DNA of 64,000 nucleotides from Erysipelotrichaceae bacterium (GTDB lineage Bacteria > Bacillota_I > Bacilli_A > Erysipelotrichales > Erysipelotrichaceae), in the NCBI GenBank assembly GCA_017473265.1, contig JAFULQ010000005.1, positions 1 to 64,000 on the forward strand, given 5' to 3'. Positions 17,554 through 26,292 of this stretch are shown here, in pieces. Each line of letters starts with the position of its first letter. The stretch's first letter is position 1. The notes below the pieces were generated by a model, which saw only the letters and a program-made list of their open reading frames with translations, was not told the origin of the DNA and ran no database searches. A program made the position numbers and the translations under genes.

Positions 17554-19134
17554 CTAGAATACCATTTTAGACATAACATGAATGTCTTCTGGGAAGAATG
17601 TCAAGCCGACCTCCTGACCTACTTCCGAATAGTCTGTTGTATGAATTTTAAATTCACGACCTGTTGTAGAGAAGGTTACTTTATAAACGCCTTCTTTAAT
17701 GTTTTCTGGATCGAAGTCATAGTCTACGAAAATATCGATGCTTTGATCTTCGTTTGATAATTTCCAACCTTGTGCATTTGCCCAAGTTTTAATATCTGTA
17801 TCTAATGCTTGAGATTCTAATAATTCATCCACTGTCTTGAAGAAGTTGAAGGCCATGATTGCTTCATTTGCTTTTTCATTTTTAACGAATGGTTGATTAA
17901 CAACAAAGATTGTACGTTCAACTGTTGTACCATTAGCTGTTGAGAATTTAACAGGATATTGTCCTAGTTCATTCTTTAGATCATATTCAACTTTCGCAAT
18001 TGACATTAATTCATCTGTTTCAGGATCCCATGCTTGCGCATCACTTCTAGCAATGATTTCTTTATCATCTAAGTTTTCTAATTCTTCAATATCGATGTAG
18101 AAATCGTTGGCACTGATTTTTTCTTTTCCATCGGCACTAGAAACGTCACGGTTACCAATTACGTGCATATTTACAGTTACTGTAGTACCAGGAACGGTTT
18201 CTACCATAATTTCATAGTGTACACCTTTGAATAATACACTTAAAACTTCACCAGTCATTTTTCCTTTTTCTACTTCTACGATATCAATATCTTCAGGACG
18301 AATCACTACATCTACTGGTTCATTTGGTTTATATCCAAAGTCTACACAATCAAATGTAATATCATCGAAGCGTACTTTATAATCTTCTACCATAGTAGCT
18401 GATAAGATGTTGCTTTCACCAATGAAATTCGCAACATATTTATTAGCAGGTTCGTTATAAATTTCTTCTGGAGTACCTACTTGTTGGATTTCTCCTTGTT
18501 TCATAACTACAATTTTATCTGACATAGTTAATGCTTCTTCTTGGTCATGTGTTACGAAGATGAAAGTAATACCAACTTCTTGTTGAATACGTTTTAATTC
18601 GTATTGCATTTCTTTACGTAGTTTTAAGTCTAACGCAGCTAGTGGTTCATCTAGTAATAACACTTTAGGTTCATTAACTAAGGCTCTAGCAATCGCAACA
18701 CGTTGTTGTTGTCCACCTGACATTAATGACACGTTTTTATTTTCATAGCCTTCAAGACCAATCAATTTCAACATTTTCATAACTTTTTGATCAATAACGT
18801 CTTTAGAAACTTTTTTGATTTTTAAACCAAATGCGATATTTTCATATACAGATAAATGAGGGAATAAAGCATATCTTTGGAATACAGTATTTAATTCTCT
18901 TTCATATGGAGGTTTATGACTAATTTCTTCTCCATCGAACATTACACTACCTTCTGTTGTATCTAAAAATCCCCCTAAGATACGTAATAATGTAGTTTTC
19001 CCACATCCACTAGGACCTAATAATGTAACAAATTCATTTTCATAAATGTCTAAGTTAATTCCTTTTAAAACCACTGTTCCGTCTTCCCATGTTTTTACGA
19101 TATTACGAAACTCAATTAATTTTTTCTTTTCCAT
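17554..19134 (-). CDS. potA: Polyamine ABC transporter ATPase PotA with a large insertion
   Basis: 526 residues, against about 350-385 for usual PotA. Residues 1-~235 are a complete ABC ATPase: Walker [11 protein letters not shown]-loop [10 protein letters not shown], signature [14 protein letters not shown], Walker [12 protein letters not shown] and the switch His in FVTHDQEEA. Residues ~270-323 and ~494-520 are the two halves of the TOBE domain ([26 protein letters not shown] and FFPEDIHVM). Between them residues ~324-493 are inserted and look like two tandem Ig-like repeats of a type known from surface proteins. The reading frame is intact and the catalytic motifs are normal. Start behind AAGGGAG. 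Confidence 0.93.
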   Translation of the reverse strand: MEKKKLIEFRNIVKTWEDGTVVLKGINLDIYENEFVTLLGPSGCGKTTLLRILGGFLDTTEGSVMFDGEEISHKPPYERELNTVFQRYALFPHLSVYENIAFGLKIKKVSKDVIDQKVMKMLKLIGLEGYENKNVSLMSGGQQQRVAIARALVNEPKVLLLDEPLAALDLKLRKEMQYELKRIQQEVGITFIFVTHDQEEALTMSDKIVVMKQGEIQQVGTPEEIYNEPANKYVANFIGESNILSATMVEDYKVRFDDITFDCVDFGYKPNEPVDVVIRPEDIDIVEVEKGKMTGEVLSVLFKGVHYEIMVETVPGTTVTVNMHVIGNRDVSSADGKEKISANDFYIDIEELENLDDKEIIARSDAQAWDPETDELMSIAKVEYDLKNELGQYPVKFSTANGTTVERTIFVVNQPFVKNEKANEAIMAFNFFKTVDELLESQALDTDIKTWANAQGWKLSNEDQSIDIFVDYDFDPENIKEGVYKVTFSTTGREFKIHTTDYSEVGQEVGLTFFPEDIHVMSKMVF

Positions 19135-19151
19135 AATTCTCTATCTCCCTT

Positions 19152-19685
19152 CTAAAATGTAGGTGGTGTTGTAATCCATAACACCAAGGCATCACTATTT
19201 CCATGATTATATAAATAGTGAGCAGTTGTTCCATCTAAATAAAATGTTTCTTTAGCTTTCAGTTTATATTTTTTATTACCTCTAACTAATGTTACATTTC
19301 CTTTTAAGACATAACCAAATTCTTCACCAGCATGTGATTGTAGTTCATGACTATTCGCATGTGGATGAATGGTTAATAAAATAGGTTCCATTGCATTCTT
19401 CTGAGCATTAGGAATGACCCACTCAATGGTATAGTCTTCTTTTTCATCCACAAAGAAATCTTGAGCACCAAATACAATTTGATCTTCCTTTGTTTCATGA
19501 AAGAATTCAGATAAGTTACTACCCAAAGCTTCCAAAATGTCTTGTAAAGTAGAAATAGAAGGGCTTGTTAGATTGCGTTCTACTTGAGATAAAAATCCTT
19601 TTGTTAGTTCACATCTAGAAGCCAAACTTTCTAGTGTTAAATCATTTTGGAGTCGAAGTTCTTTTAGTTTGTTTCCAATATCCAT
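19152..19685 (-). CDS. XRE-cupin transcriptional regulator of the pot operon
   Basis: 177 residues: an N-terminal helix-turn-helix (LKELRLQNDLTLESLASRCE, then KGFLSQVERNLTSPSISTL) and a C-terminal cupin (HAGEEFGYVLKGNVTLV). This layout is typical of regulators that sense polyamines or related amines (PuuR-like). It is 17 bases upstream of potA in the same direction, so it is the first gene of the transport operon and probably controls it. Start behind AAGGGGTGA. Confidence 0.9.
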   Translation of the reverse strand: MDIGNKLKELRLQNDLTLESLASRCELTKGFLSQVERNLTSPSISTLQDILEALGSNLSEFFHETKEDQIVFGAQDFFVDEKEDYTIEWVIPNAQKNAMEPILLTIHPHANSHELQSHAGEEFGYVLKGNVTLVRGNKKYKLKAKETFYLDGTTAHYLYNHGNSDALVLWITTPPTF

Positions 19686-19701
19686 AGAATCACCCCTTGT
19701 T

Positions 19702-19797
19702 TTGTATAACTAAACATTTTCTTTAATAATTTACATTATACAGTTTATTTTCTGGAATTCAATATATTTGAACAAAAAGTTTAGTATTATTATACAA
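19702..19797. promoter_or_regulatory. pot operon promoter flanked by an inverted repeat
   Basis: Minus-strand promoter TTGAAT (19757-19762), 16 bp, TATAAT (19735-19740). On each side lie related arms: TTGTATAACTAAAC (19702-19715) and, inverted, GTTTAG...TATTATACAA (19779-19797). These are candidate operator half sites for the XRE-cupin protein. Confidence 0.5.
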
Positions 19798-19816
19798 AAA
19801 AAGATTCCGAAGAATC
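19795..19816 (-). terminator. Terminator of the GerA-like gene
   Basis: On the minus strand GATTC, loop TTCG, GAATC, then TTTTTTT, starting immediately after the stop codon. Confidence 0.82.
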
Positions 19817-21214
19817 CTAGGAATTGTTTCTAGAAATAGGTACTCTAAGAAATAATTCTTTGAAGCGTTTTTTATTAAAAGGAATTAATGGAAATAAGTA
19901 TTTTTGTGGCAAGATGGTTGGTGTGGTAGCTACTAATATAAGGATTAGTACTAGACCAATAATAAATCCTGGTAATTGGAAAAAGAAGATACATATTAAT
20001 AGGAAGATTCTAAAGAATTTTACGGTATAGCCTAGTTCATAATGGGGTTGAGTGAAATTCGCAATTGCAACAAAGGACATATATAAAAGTACTTCTGGTA
20101 CAAAGATATGGGCTTGTACAGCAAATTCTCCTAGTACTAAAGCACCAATCATACTAAAGGAACCACTTAATGCTTTTGGAGTATTCAATGATGCGATTTT
20201 AATGGTATCAATGATAAATTCCGCAACAAGTAATTGTACAAAGATATGCACACTATTCATTTCTTGAATTTGTAGAAATTGTAGAAACTCAGGTGCATTG
20301 GTTCCACTATCAATGATGAGATACCAAATTGGAGTAATTAACATACTGACCGTAAAAACAATCATCCGTATCCAACGTAAATACGTACCAATTAATGGTG
20401 AAAAATAATAGTCATTAGTTTCTTGTTGGAAGTCAAATAAACTAGTAGGAAATATCATCACCGAAGGGGTATTATCCATTACAACGAGGATTTTTCCTTC
20501 ATAAATACTTGCGGCTGCGGCATCTGGTCTTTCAGTATAACGAATTCGAGGCATCGGATGATATTTGCTTTTTCTTAGTAAACATTCTGATAAACTTTGT
20601 TGAGAAAGGGTTAAAGAGGGAATGGTGATATTGGTTATTTTATCTTTTAATATTCTATAGTTCTCTTCATTTTCTCCATTAGGTAAATACATAAGAACCA
20701 TATCCGTTTTCGATTTAGAACCCACTGAAAGATATTCTACTTTTAATTTAGGATCACGTATTCTTCTACGTATCATGACTATATTAGTAACCATCGTTTC
20801 CACAAAGCCCATATGAGAACCTCTAAGTACACGATCATCATCTGGTTCTGTTGGTGGTCTTTGTGGGTAGATACGAACATCCAGTACTAAGGCTTTATCA
20901 AAGCCTTCAATAACTATCCCCATCATACCTGATAATACTAAAGTAACGATTGTATCTATATCTTCTTGAATTTTACTATCAGCATAAGAAATACAATGTG
21001 CTTGCCATTGTTCGATGGTATCGATTTCTTTGGATACTTGTAATAAGAATTGAAATAGATTTTCTACCACTGCACTTTGAATAAAGCCATTTAAGTAATA
21101 GCACATGATTCTTCTATTTCCTACAACAAGTTCTCTAGTTAATACATCGAAATTATTAGGTATTTGTAGGATTGTATGTAGTTGTTGGTTAGTTATATCG
21201 TATGGTTTTAACAT
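19817..21214 (-). CDS. GerA/SpoVAF-family spore germination protein
   Basis: 465 residues of the GerA family (PF03323). The N-terminal soluble part shows RPPTEPDDDRVLRGSHMGFVETMVTNIVMIRRRIRDP in pieces typical of GerAA/SpoVAF. The C-terminal ~200 residues hold four to five membrane segments, including VMIFPTSLFDFQQETNDYYF before them. GerA proteins sit in the spore inner membrane and take part in germinant sensing or DPA channel function. No B or C subunit genes are adjacent, so this resembles stand-alone SpoVAF more than a receptor operon. It suggests a sporulating ancestry. Start behind AGAGGAA. Confidence 0.88.
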   Translation of the reverse strand: MLKPYDITNQQLHTILQIPNNFDVLTRELVVGNRRIMCYYLNGFIQSAVVENLFQFLLQVSKEIDTIEQWQAHCISYADSKIQEDIDTIVTLVLSGMMGIVIEGFDKALVLDVRIYPQRPPTEPDDDRVLRGSHMGFVETMVTNIVMIRRRIRDPKLKVEYLSVGSKSKTDMVLMYLPNGENEENYRILKDKITNITIPSLTLSQQSLSECLLRKSKYHPMPRIRYTERPDAAAASIYEGKILVVMDNTPSVMIFPTSLFDFQQETNDYYFSPLIGTYLRWIRMIVFTVSMLITPIWYLIIDSGTNAPEFLQFLQIQEMNSVHIFVQLLVAEFIIDTIKIASLNTPKALSGSFSMIGALVLGEFAVQAHIFVPEVLLYMSFVAIANFTQPHYELGYTVKFFRIFLLICIFFFQLPGFIIGLVLILILVATTPTILPQKYLFPLIPFNKKRFKELFLRVPISRNNS

Positions 21215-21347
21215 GATGATTCCTCTTTTCTCATGTTTATTGTTGACAAAAAGAAGCGTGGCTAAACGAAAAAGAGAATAAAAATATGTTATAATTCTGA
21301 ATAAGTTATTAAATGTTTAGAGTAATAATTATTGAGGTATATAGTTA

Positions 21348-22223
21348 ATGGATGAAAAAAAGTTAATCAACATAGACAAAATTAAAACTTATATATTCTT
21401 GTATATATTTGCCTTTGGGACAACAACTGGGTTTATAGGAATGCTATTGACAGCAGAATTGGAAAATCATCTTACATATGGTTTTACTATTTTGTTTTTC
21501 TTAGCAGGTTTATTAGTGTTTCCTATATGTTTAAAATATGAAAAACGTTTCAATGGTAATCGATTAGGTTGTAAAGTTTATTCCTTTAATCATATATCAT
21601 ATGAAGAATTGCTTCAAAAAGTATATGATTATGCTATGAAAAATGAGTATATAAATAAAGAGGAATTAATTACTAATCGTGATGAAAAATTTACAGTATA
21701 TTTTAAAAATAATCCAGAATTTTTAGAATATCCTAAATATAAAATATGTGTATATCACCATTCACAATATTTAGGTGAGATTTATAAGAAATACAAGGGA
21801 AGAAAATATATAAATACCAAAATTAAATCAAATCATACTTTTGTTGAAGCAAATCTAATTAGATTTCAAAAAATGGTATGCGGAAACTGGGGAAGACATT
21901 ATACATATCCTAGAGATTGGGTTGATGTGGAAACTATATTAATTATTATGGTAGATAAATGGAATCAAGCACTAAATTGGGTGATGAATCAGAGTGGTAA
22001 TTTACCATTTGTATTAGTTGCTGTGATGGTAAAATCTGACCCGAATGTAATATATGTAACGAAAGATATTCATAAAAATAAAAGAAATGATTATGAAAAG
22101 AAATGTAATGAATTATTAGATTTATTAGATTTAAAAAATAGATCTGTAATTAGAAATTTGAAGTATTCTGAGATTAATAAAAGAATTCAACCACAATTGG
22201 AAGATGAAATATTAGGATTGTAG
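21348..22223 (+). CDS. Unknown membrane-anchored protein
   Basis: 291 residues. Two membrane segments at about 12-33 and 45-62, then a cytoplasmic-looking basic region of ~230 residues rich in Lys, Tyr and Asn (for example KYKICVYHHSQYLGEIYKKY and NWGRHYTYPRDWVDVETILI). I recognise no family or catalytic motif. An extended -10 (TGTTATAAT, 21287-21295) and GAGGT before the ATG support expression. It stands alone between the GerA-like gene and thrS. Confidence 0.7.
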   Translation: MDEKKLINIDKIKTYIFLYIFAFGTTTGFIGMLLTAELENHLTYGFTILFFLAGLLVFPICLKYEKRFNGNRLGCKVYSFNHISYEELLQKVYDYAMKNEYINKEELITNRDEKFTVYFKNNPEFLEYPKYKICVYHHSQYLGEIYKKYKGRKYINTKIKSNHTFVEANLIRFQKMVCGNWGRHYTYPRDWVDVETILIIMVDKWNQALNWVMNQSGNLPFVLVAVMVKSDPNVIYVTKDIHKNKRNDYEKKCNELLDLLDLKNRSVIRNLKYSEINKRIQPQLEDEILGL

Positions 22224-22314
22224 TTGACGATTGTAATGCAAAATTTGAAGAATATAGTGTTTTGTAATTTTAGATGAATTATTTGTATTATTTCTAGATA
22301 GAAAATTAAAAATT

Positions 22315-22350
22315 GAGTTCATTGTTTATGTGCTTTGAACTCTTTTCTTT
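22315..22350 (+). terminator. Terminator after the 291-residue gene
   Basis: 7-bp stem GAGTTCA / TGAACTC with a 14-nt loop, followed by TTTTCTTTT. The large loop lowers confidence. Confidence 0.55.
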
Positions 22351-22362
22351 TGTGCAAAGAGA

Positions 22363-22391
22363 TTGACATAAAGCTAAAAAAAGAGTATAAA
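22363..22391 (+). promoter_or_regulatory. thrS promoter
   Basis: Consensus TTGACA (22363-22368), 17 bp, TATAAA (22386-22391). Confidence 0.88.
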
Positions 22392-22399
22392 TAATGAGT

Positions 22400-22612
22400 A
22401 AATACTGAGATTAAGACACGATTATATGTGATAGATGTAGAGAGAGTTGTGGTTGGTGAAAACGACTTGATGGAGCATATAGTTACCACTTAGGAGTAGG
22501 GTATTTGAAAATATCCCGTTGCTGGCGTTAACAGTTTGAGTGTATATCTTTTTAGATATAAATAAAGGTGGTACCGCGTGATATAACGTCCTTTTGTTGG
22601 GACGTTTTTTTA
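22400..22612 (+). promoter_or_regulatory. T-box leader of thrS
   Basis: tRNA-sensing transcription attenuator. Seen: AGAGAG and GGTTGGTG of stem I, candidate Thr specifier codon ACC at 22495-22497 before ACTTAGGAG, the invariant T-box AGGTGGTACCGCG (22566-22578), and a terminator AACGTCC / GGACGTT (22585-22606) with a run of T. Uncharged tRNA-Thr would favour the antiterminator and allow thrS transcription. The leuS leader at 60 kb has the same layout. Confidence 0.93.
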
Positions 22613-22634
22613 TGTTATGAAGGAGGAAATGTGT

Positions 22635-24371
22635 ATGATTAACATGAAAGAGCATGAACAATTAAGTATTTTGAATCACTCTTGTGCTCACTTATTAGCA
22701 CAAGCAGTAAAGCATTTGTACCCACAAGCTAAATTCTGGGTAGGACCTGTTATTACTGATGGTTTCTATTATGATATTGATTTAGGTGGAGTAACAATTA
22801 ATGAAGAAGATTTCCCTAAGATTGAAAAGGAAATGAAGAAGATTGCCAAAGATGGTAAACGTATTGTTCGTGAAGAAATTTCTAAGGCTGAAGCATTAGA
22901 AATGTTCAAGGATGATATGTACAAAGTTGATTTAATTAATAATATGGATGAAAACGATACAGTTATTTCTTGTTATCGCCAAGGTGATTTCGTAGATTTA
23001 TGTCGTGGACCTCACGTAGAATCTGTTAAAGTATTAAAACACTTTAAGTTATTAAAGGCTAGTGGAGCTTATTGGAAGGGTGACGCTAATAACCATATGT
23101 TACAACGTATTTACGGTGTATGTTTTGATACTGAAGAAGCTTTAAATCAACATTTATATATGTTAGAAGAAGCTAAAAAACGTGATCACCGTAAATTGGG
23201 TAAAGAATTGGATTTATTCATGTTCTCTGAATATGGTCCTGGTTTCCCATTCTGGTTACCAAATGGTATGATTTTACGTAACAAATTAGAAAACTTCTGG
23301 TACGATGAACATACTAAAGAAGGATACCAATTTATTAAGACTCCTATTATGTTGAACCAAGAATTATGGGAAGTAAGTGGTCACTGGTTTAACTATCGTG
23401 AAAATATGTATACTTCTGAAATCGATGATAAATTATTCGCTGTTAAGCCTATGAACTGTCCTGGATCATTATTAGTATATAAAAATAGCTTACATTCTTA
23501 TAAAGATTTACCTTTACGTATGGGTGAATTAGGACAAGTTCATCGTCATGAAGCAAGTGGTACGTTAAATGGTTTATTCCGTGTTCGTACATTTACTCAA
23601 GATGATGCGCATATCTTTATGACTGAAGATCAAATTGAAAGTGAAGTAATTCGTTTAATTGCTTTCATTGACCGTATATATAAGATCTTTAACTTACCAT
23701 ATAGCATTGAATTAAGTACTCGTCCTGAAAAGAAATATATTGGGGATATTGAAGTATGGAATCGTGCTGAAGCAGCATTAGAAAAAGCATGTCATGCGGC
23801 TGGTAAAGAATGTAAAGTAAATCCTGGTGATGGGGCTTTCTATGGTCCTAAGTTGGACTTCCATGTGACTGACTCTTTAGGTCGTGTATGGCAATGTGCA
23901 ACTATCCAATTGGATATGAACTTACCAGAACGTTTTGATTTAAACTATGTAGCTCAAGATGGTTCTAAGAAACGTCCAGTTATGGTTCACCGTGTAATTT
24001 ATGGTTCAGTTGAACGTTTCATCGGTATCTTAATTGAACACTTTGGTGGTGTATTCCCATTATGGTTAGCTCCATTACAAGTAGAAATTATTCCTGTAAA
24101 TGGTGAAATCCATACTCCATATTGTGAAGAAATTAAAGTTATGTTAGATGATGCTCATATTTCTAGTCATGTAGATGCTCGTAATGAAAAACTTGGATAT
24201 CGTATGCGTGAAGCGCAAATTAAGAAAATCCCAGTTCAAATCGTTATTGGAGATGGTGAAGTTGAAAACCGTACAGTAACAGTTCGTCGTCATGGTTCTC
24301 AAGATAAAGTAACAATGCCTCTAAATGATTTCTTGAGTATGTTACAAGCTGAAATTGAGGAAAAACGTTAA
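22635..24371 (+). CDS. thrS: Threonyl-tRNA synthetase without TGS domain
   Basis: 578-residue class II synthetase charging tRNA-Thr. The chain begins almost directly with the editing domain (LNHSCAHLLAQAVKHLYP, with the HxxxH zinc-like motif, and CRGPHV). It continues into the catalytic core (motif 2 region GQVHRHEASGTLNGLFRVRTFTQDDAH in parts; motif 3 VHRVIYGSVERFIGILIEH in parts) and ends in the anticodon-binding domain. The N-terminal TGS domain of most ThrRS (about 60 residues) is missing. Start at ATG 22635 with AGGAGG 8 bases before; 22629 and 22617 are in-frame alternatives. Controlled by the T-box. Confidence 0.96.
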   Translation: MINMKEHEQLSILNHSCAHLLAQAVKHLYPQAKFWVGPVITDGFYYDIDLGGVTINEEDFPKIEKEMKKIAKDGKRIVREEISKAEALEMFKDDMYKVDLINNMDENDTVISCYRQGDFVDLCRGPHVESVKVLKHFKLLKASGAYWKGDANNHMLQRIYGVCFDTEEALNQHLYMLEEAKKRDHRKLGKELDLFMFSEYGPGFPFWLPNGMILRNKLENFWYDEHTKEGYQFIKTPIMLNQELWEVSGHWFNYRENMYTSEIDDKLFAVKPMNCPGSLLVYKNSLHSYKDLPLRMGELGQVHRHEASGTLNGLFRVRTFTQDDAHIFMTEDQIESEVIRLIAFIDRIYKIFNLPYSIELSTRPEKKYIGDIEVWNRAEAALEKACHAAGKECKVNPGDGAFYGPKLDFHVTDSLGRVWQCATIQLDMNLPERFDLNYVAQDGSKKRPVMVHRVIYGSVERFIGILIEHFGGVFPLWLAPLQVEIIPVNGEIHTPYCEEIKVMLDDAHISSHVDARNEKLGYRMREAQIKKIPVQIVIGDGEVENRTVTVRRHGSQDKVTMPLNDFLSMLQAEIEEKR

Positions 24372-25264
24372 TGAAAAAATTACTAATTGTCTTGCTTGTA
24401 TGTTTAGCACTTGTTGGATGTACAAGTAAGCCAAAGGAAACGGAACATTTGACAGTTTTATCACCGAAAGGGGCTCCATCATTGTCTTTGATTAATTATT
24501 TCAAAGAAGTTGGTGATGAGAAGGTGATTACTACTGTGGATGGTACAGATGCCTTGACAGCTGCTTTTACAAACCCAAATAGTGAATATGATATGATTAT
24601 TGCGCCAATTAATTTGGGTAGTACGTTAATCAAAAAGGGAGTTACTGATTATCGTTTAGCAGGTGTTGTGACGTGGGGTAATTTGTATATTGTATCTGGT
24701 AATATTGATTTAACCTTACCAACACTTAAGTATTTAGCTGCTTTTGGTCAAAATGCGGTTCCTAATAAAGTATTAGATACGGTATTGCAAGGGCAAGAAG
24801 TTGAGGTTACGTATTTTAATGCAGTTAGTGATGTAGCGGCTCAATTGTTGAGTTTGAAACATACAGCTGGATTGGTTGCGGAACCAGTAGCTAGTACGGT
24901 TATGAATAAGATGTCAGATATGGAAATCGTGATTGATATGCAAGAAGAATGGAAAAGAGTAACTGGATATGATAATTATCCTCAAGCAGCTATCTTCGTG
25001 CATAAAGATGTCTATGCTGAGAAAAAGGATTCTTGTGAAGCTATCTTTGATTTATTAGCTAAAGAAGTGGATATGTCTACTTTAAAAGCGGATATGGATA
25101 GCATTTCACAAGAGGTATTAGGTGTTGCCAGTGGGGTGATGTCTAATGAAACTTATGATCGTATGAATATTGAATTTAAGTATGCAAATGATGTAAAAGA
25201 TGAAATATTAGCATTTTTGAAGTTATTTGGTATTGAAGATATTAGTGAAATTGTAGTAAAATAA
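24371..25264 (+). CDS. Periplasmic-binding-type lipoprotein
   Basis: 297 residues with a lipoprotein signal peptide (LLVCLALVGC, Cys17 as lipid site). The mature part resembles NMT1/SsuA-like ABC substrate-binding proteins (LSPKGAPSLSLINYF near the start and AGLVAEPVASTVM in the middle). Its ATG overlaps the thrS stop by one base, so it sits under T-box control. No permease or ATPase gene follows. Ligand unknown; the thrS coupling could hint at threonine or amino acid uptake, but this is only inference. Confidence 0.8.
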   Translation: MKKLLIVLLVCLALVGCTSKPKETEHLTVLSPKGAPSLSLINYFKEVGDEKVITTVDGTDALTAAFTNPNSEYDMIIAPINLGSTLIKKGVTDYRLAGVVTWGNLYIVSGNIDLTLPTLKYLAAFGQNAVPNKVLDTVLQGQEVEVTYFNAVSDVAAQLLSLKHTAGLVAEPVASTVMNKMSDMEIVIDMQEEWKRVTGYDNYPQAAIFVHKDVYAEKKDSCEAIFDLLAKEVDMSTLKADMDSISQEVLGVASGVMSNETYDRMNIEFKYANDVKDEILAFLKLFGIEDISEIVVK

Positions 25265-25271
25265 AGCGAGC

Positions 25272-25305
25272 AAGTTGAAAGACTTTGTCTTTCAACTTCT
25301 TTATT
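25272..25305 (+). terminator. Terminator after thrS-lipoprotein operon
   Basis: 12-bp perfect stem AAGTTGAAAGAC / GTCTTTCAACTT with a 3-nt loop, then CTTTATT. Confidence 0.75.
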
Positions 25306-25313
25306 AAGTAGGC

Positions 25314-25397
25314 TTGTGAAAGTTTTATCATTCACATATTTTTGTGAAAGAATTAGCAGTATTGCTTATTGCTGGTAAAAAATGGGATTGTTATACT
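25314..25397 (+). promoter_or_regulatory. Hydrogenase operon promoter and TTGTGAA repeats
   Basis: -35 TTGCTG (25369-25374), 17 bp, -10 TATACT (25392-25397) preceded by extended TGT. Upstream, TTGTGAA occurs at 25314-25320 and 25342-25348 with an inverted TTCACA at 25331-25336 between them. TTGTGA is the half site bound by redox sensor Rex in many Bacillota, but the spacing here is not the canonical one. Confidence 0.55.
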
Positions 25398-25447
25398 AGA
25401 ATTACCCAATGCAAGTCATAAAATAGAAAACAAGGAGGAATAGAGAA

Positions 25448-25936
25448 ATGAGAAAATTGAACGAACATTCCATTCAAGTCATTGACGAAATTGTGAAACG
25501 TCATACAGGACGTCCAGGTCCGATTAAATTGATGTTACATGATGTACAACATGAACTTGGGTATATTCCATTTGAAGCAATGGAAAAGATTGCGGTAGCT
25601 AGTGGAACTAGTGTTGCGGAAGTGTATGGTGTAGTTACTTTCTATGCCCAATTTACAACACAACCTAAGGGTAAGCATGTTATCAATGTGTGTTTGGGAA
25701 CTGCTTGTTATGTTAAAGGGGCGCAACAAATTATTGATGATTTGTTAGCGATGACAAAGGCACCAGTAAATGGTACTAGTCCTGATGGTTTATTTTCTTT
25801 AGATGCGACTCGTTGTGTGGGGGCATGCGGGTTAGCACCAGTTGTTATTATTGACGGGGAAGTTTTTGGATCAGCAAATCAATCTTCTAAAGTTATGGAT
25901 ACAATTGTATCAATTAAACTTAAAGAAGGAATGTAA
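25448..25936 (+). CDS. hndA: NADH/NADP-linked hydrogenase, NuoE-like 2Fe-2S subunit
   Basis: 162-residue thioredoxin-fold 2Fe-2S subunit of the HndA/HydC/NuoE type. Four cysteine ligands are visible in CLGTACYVKGA and CVGACGLAP. Together with the NuoF-like and FeFe catalytic subunits encoded downstream it would form an electron-bifurcating or NAD(P)-linked hydrogenase. First gene of a ten-gene, tightly packed operon; start behind AAGGAGGAA. The next gene overlaps its stop codon by one base. Confidence 0.93.
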   Translation: MRKLNEHSIQVIDEIVKRHTGRPGPIKLMLHDVQHELGYIPFEAMEKIAVASGTSVAEVYGVVTFYAQFTTQPKGKHVINVCLGTACYVKGAQQIIDDLLAMTKAPVNGTSPDGLFSLDATRCVGACGLAPVVIIDGEVFGSANQSSKVMDTIVSIKLKEGM

Positions 25937-26292
25937 TGAAGTTTTTAGAAATTGCAAATATTCTTGATGCCTATTTACCATTTCGTAATAGTGATGTGTT
26001 AGATAAGGAATATCAATATGTATTTGCCTCTGATTTAATGAGTGATGTATTGGCTTTGGTTACGATGGATAGTGAAGAAACGATTTTAGTAACGGGGTTA
26101 GTCAATCCGCAAACGTTGCGTACAGCAGAAATGTTGGATATTTCACTTGTTATTTTGGTTAGAAATAAGATTTTAACAGAAGATTTGATTGATCAAGCAC
26201 AGGATCATGGTATTCAACTAATGACAACAAAATTCTCGATGTTTGAAACTTGTGGTTTATTATATGAAAAGGGATTTAAAGTTTCTCGATGA
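25936..26292 (+). CDS. DRTGG-domain protein 1
   Basis: 118-residue DRTGG-type (PF07085) domain alone. The family appears as a regulatory module in proteins with CBS or phosphotransacetylase domains. Seen: ILVTGLVNPQTLRTAEMLDI, then VILVRNKILTEDLIDQA. Overlaps hndA by one base and the following ATPase by four, so it is part of the hydrogenase operon. A ligand-binding role is inferred. A second, diverged copy is at 27889. Confidence 0.8.
   Translation: MKFLEIANILDAYLPFRNSDVLDKEYQYVFASDLMSDVLALVTMDSEETILVTGLVNPQTLRTAEMLDISLVILVRNKILTEDLIDQAQDHGIQLMTTKFSMFETCGLLYEKGFKVSR

Noticed and set aside
21243-21248. TTGACA as -35 of the 291-residue gene
   Set aside because: It is 41 bases from the -10, too far for sigma-A.
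25314-25348. A definite Rex operator
   Set aside because: Half sites match, but spacing (10-11 or overlapping orientations) differs from the 4-base spacing of known operators; kept only as a finding.
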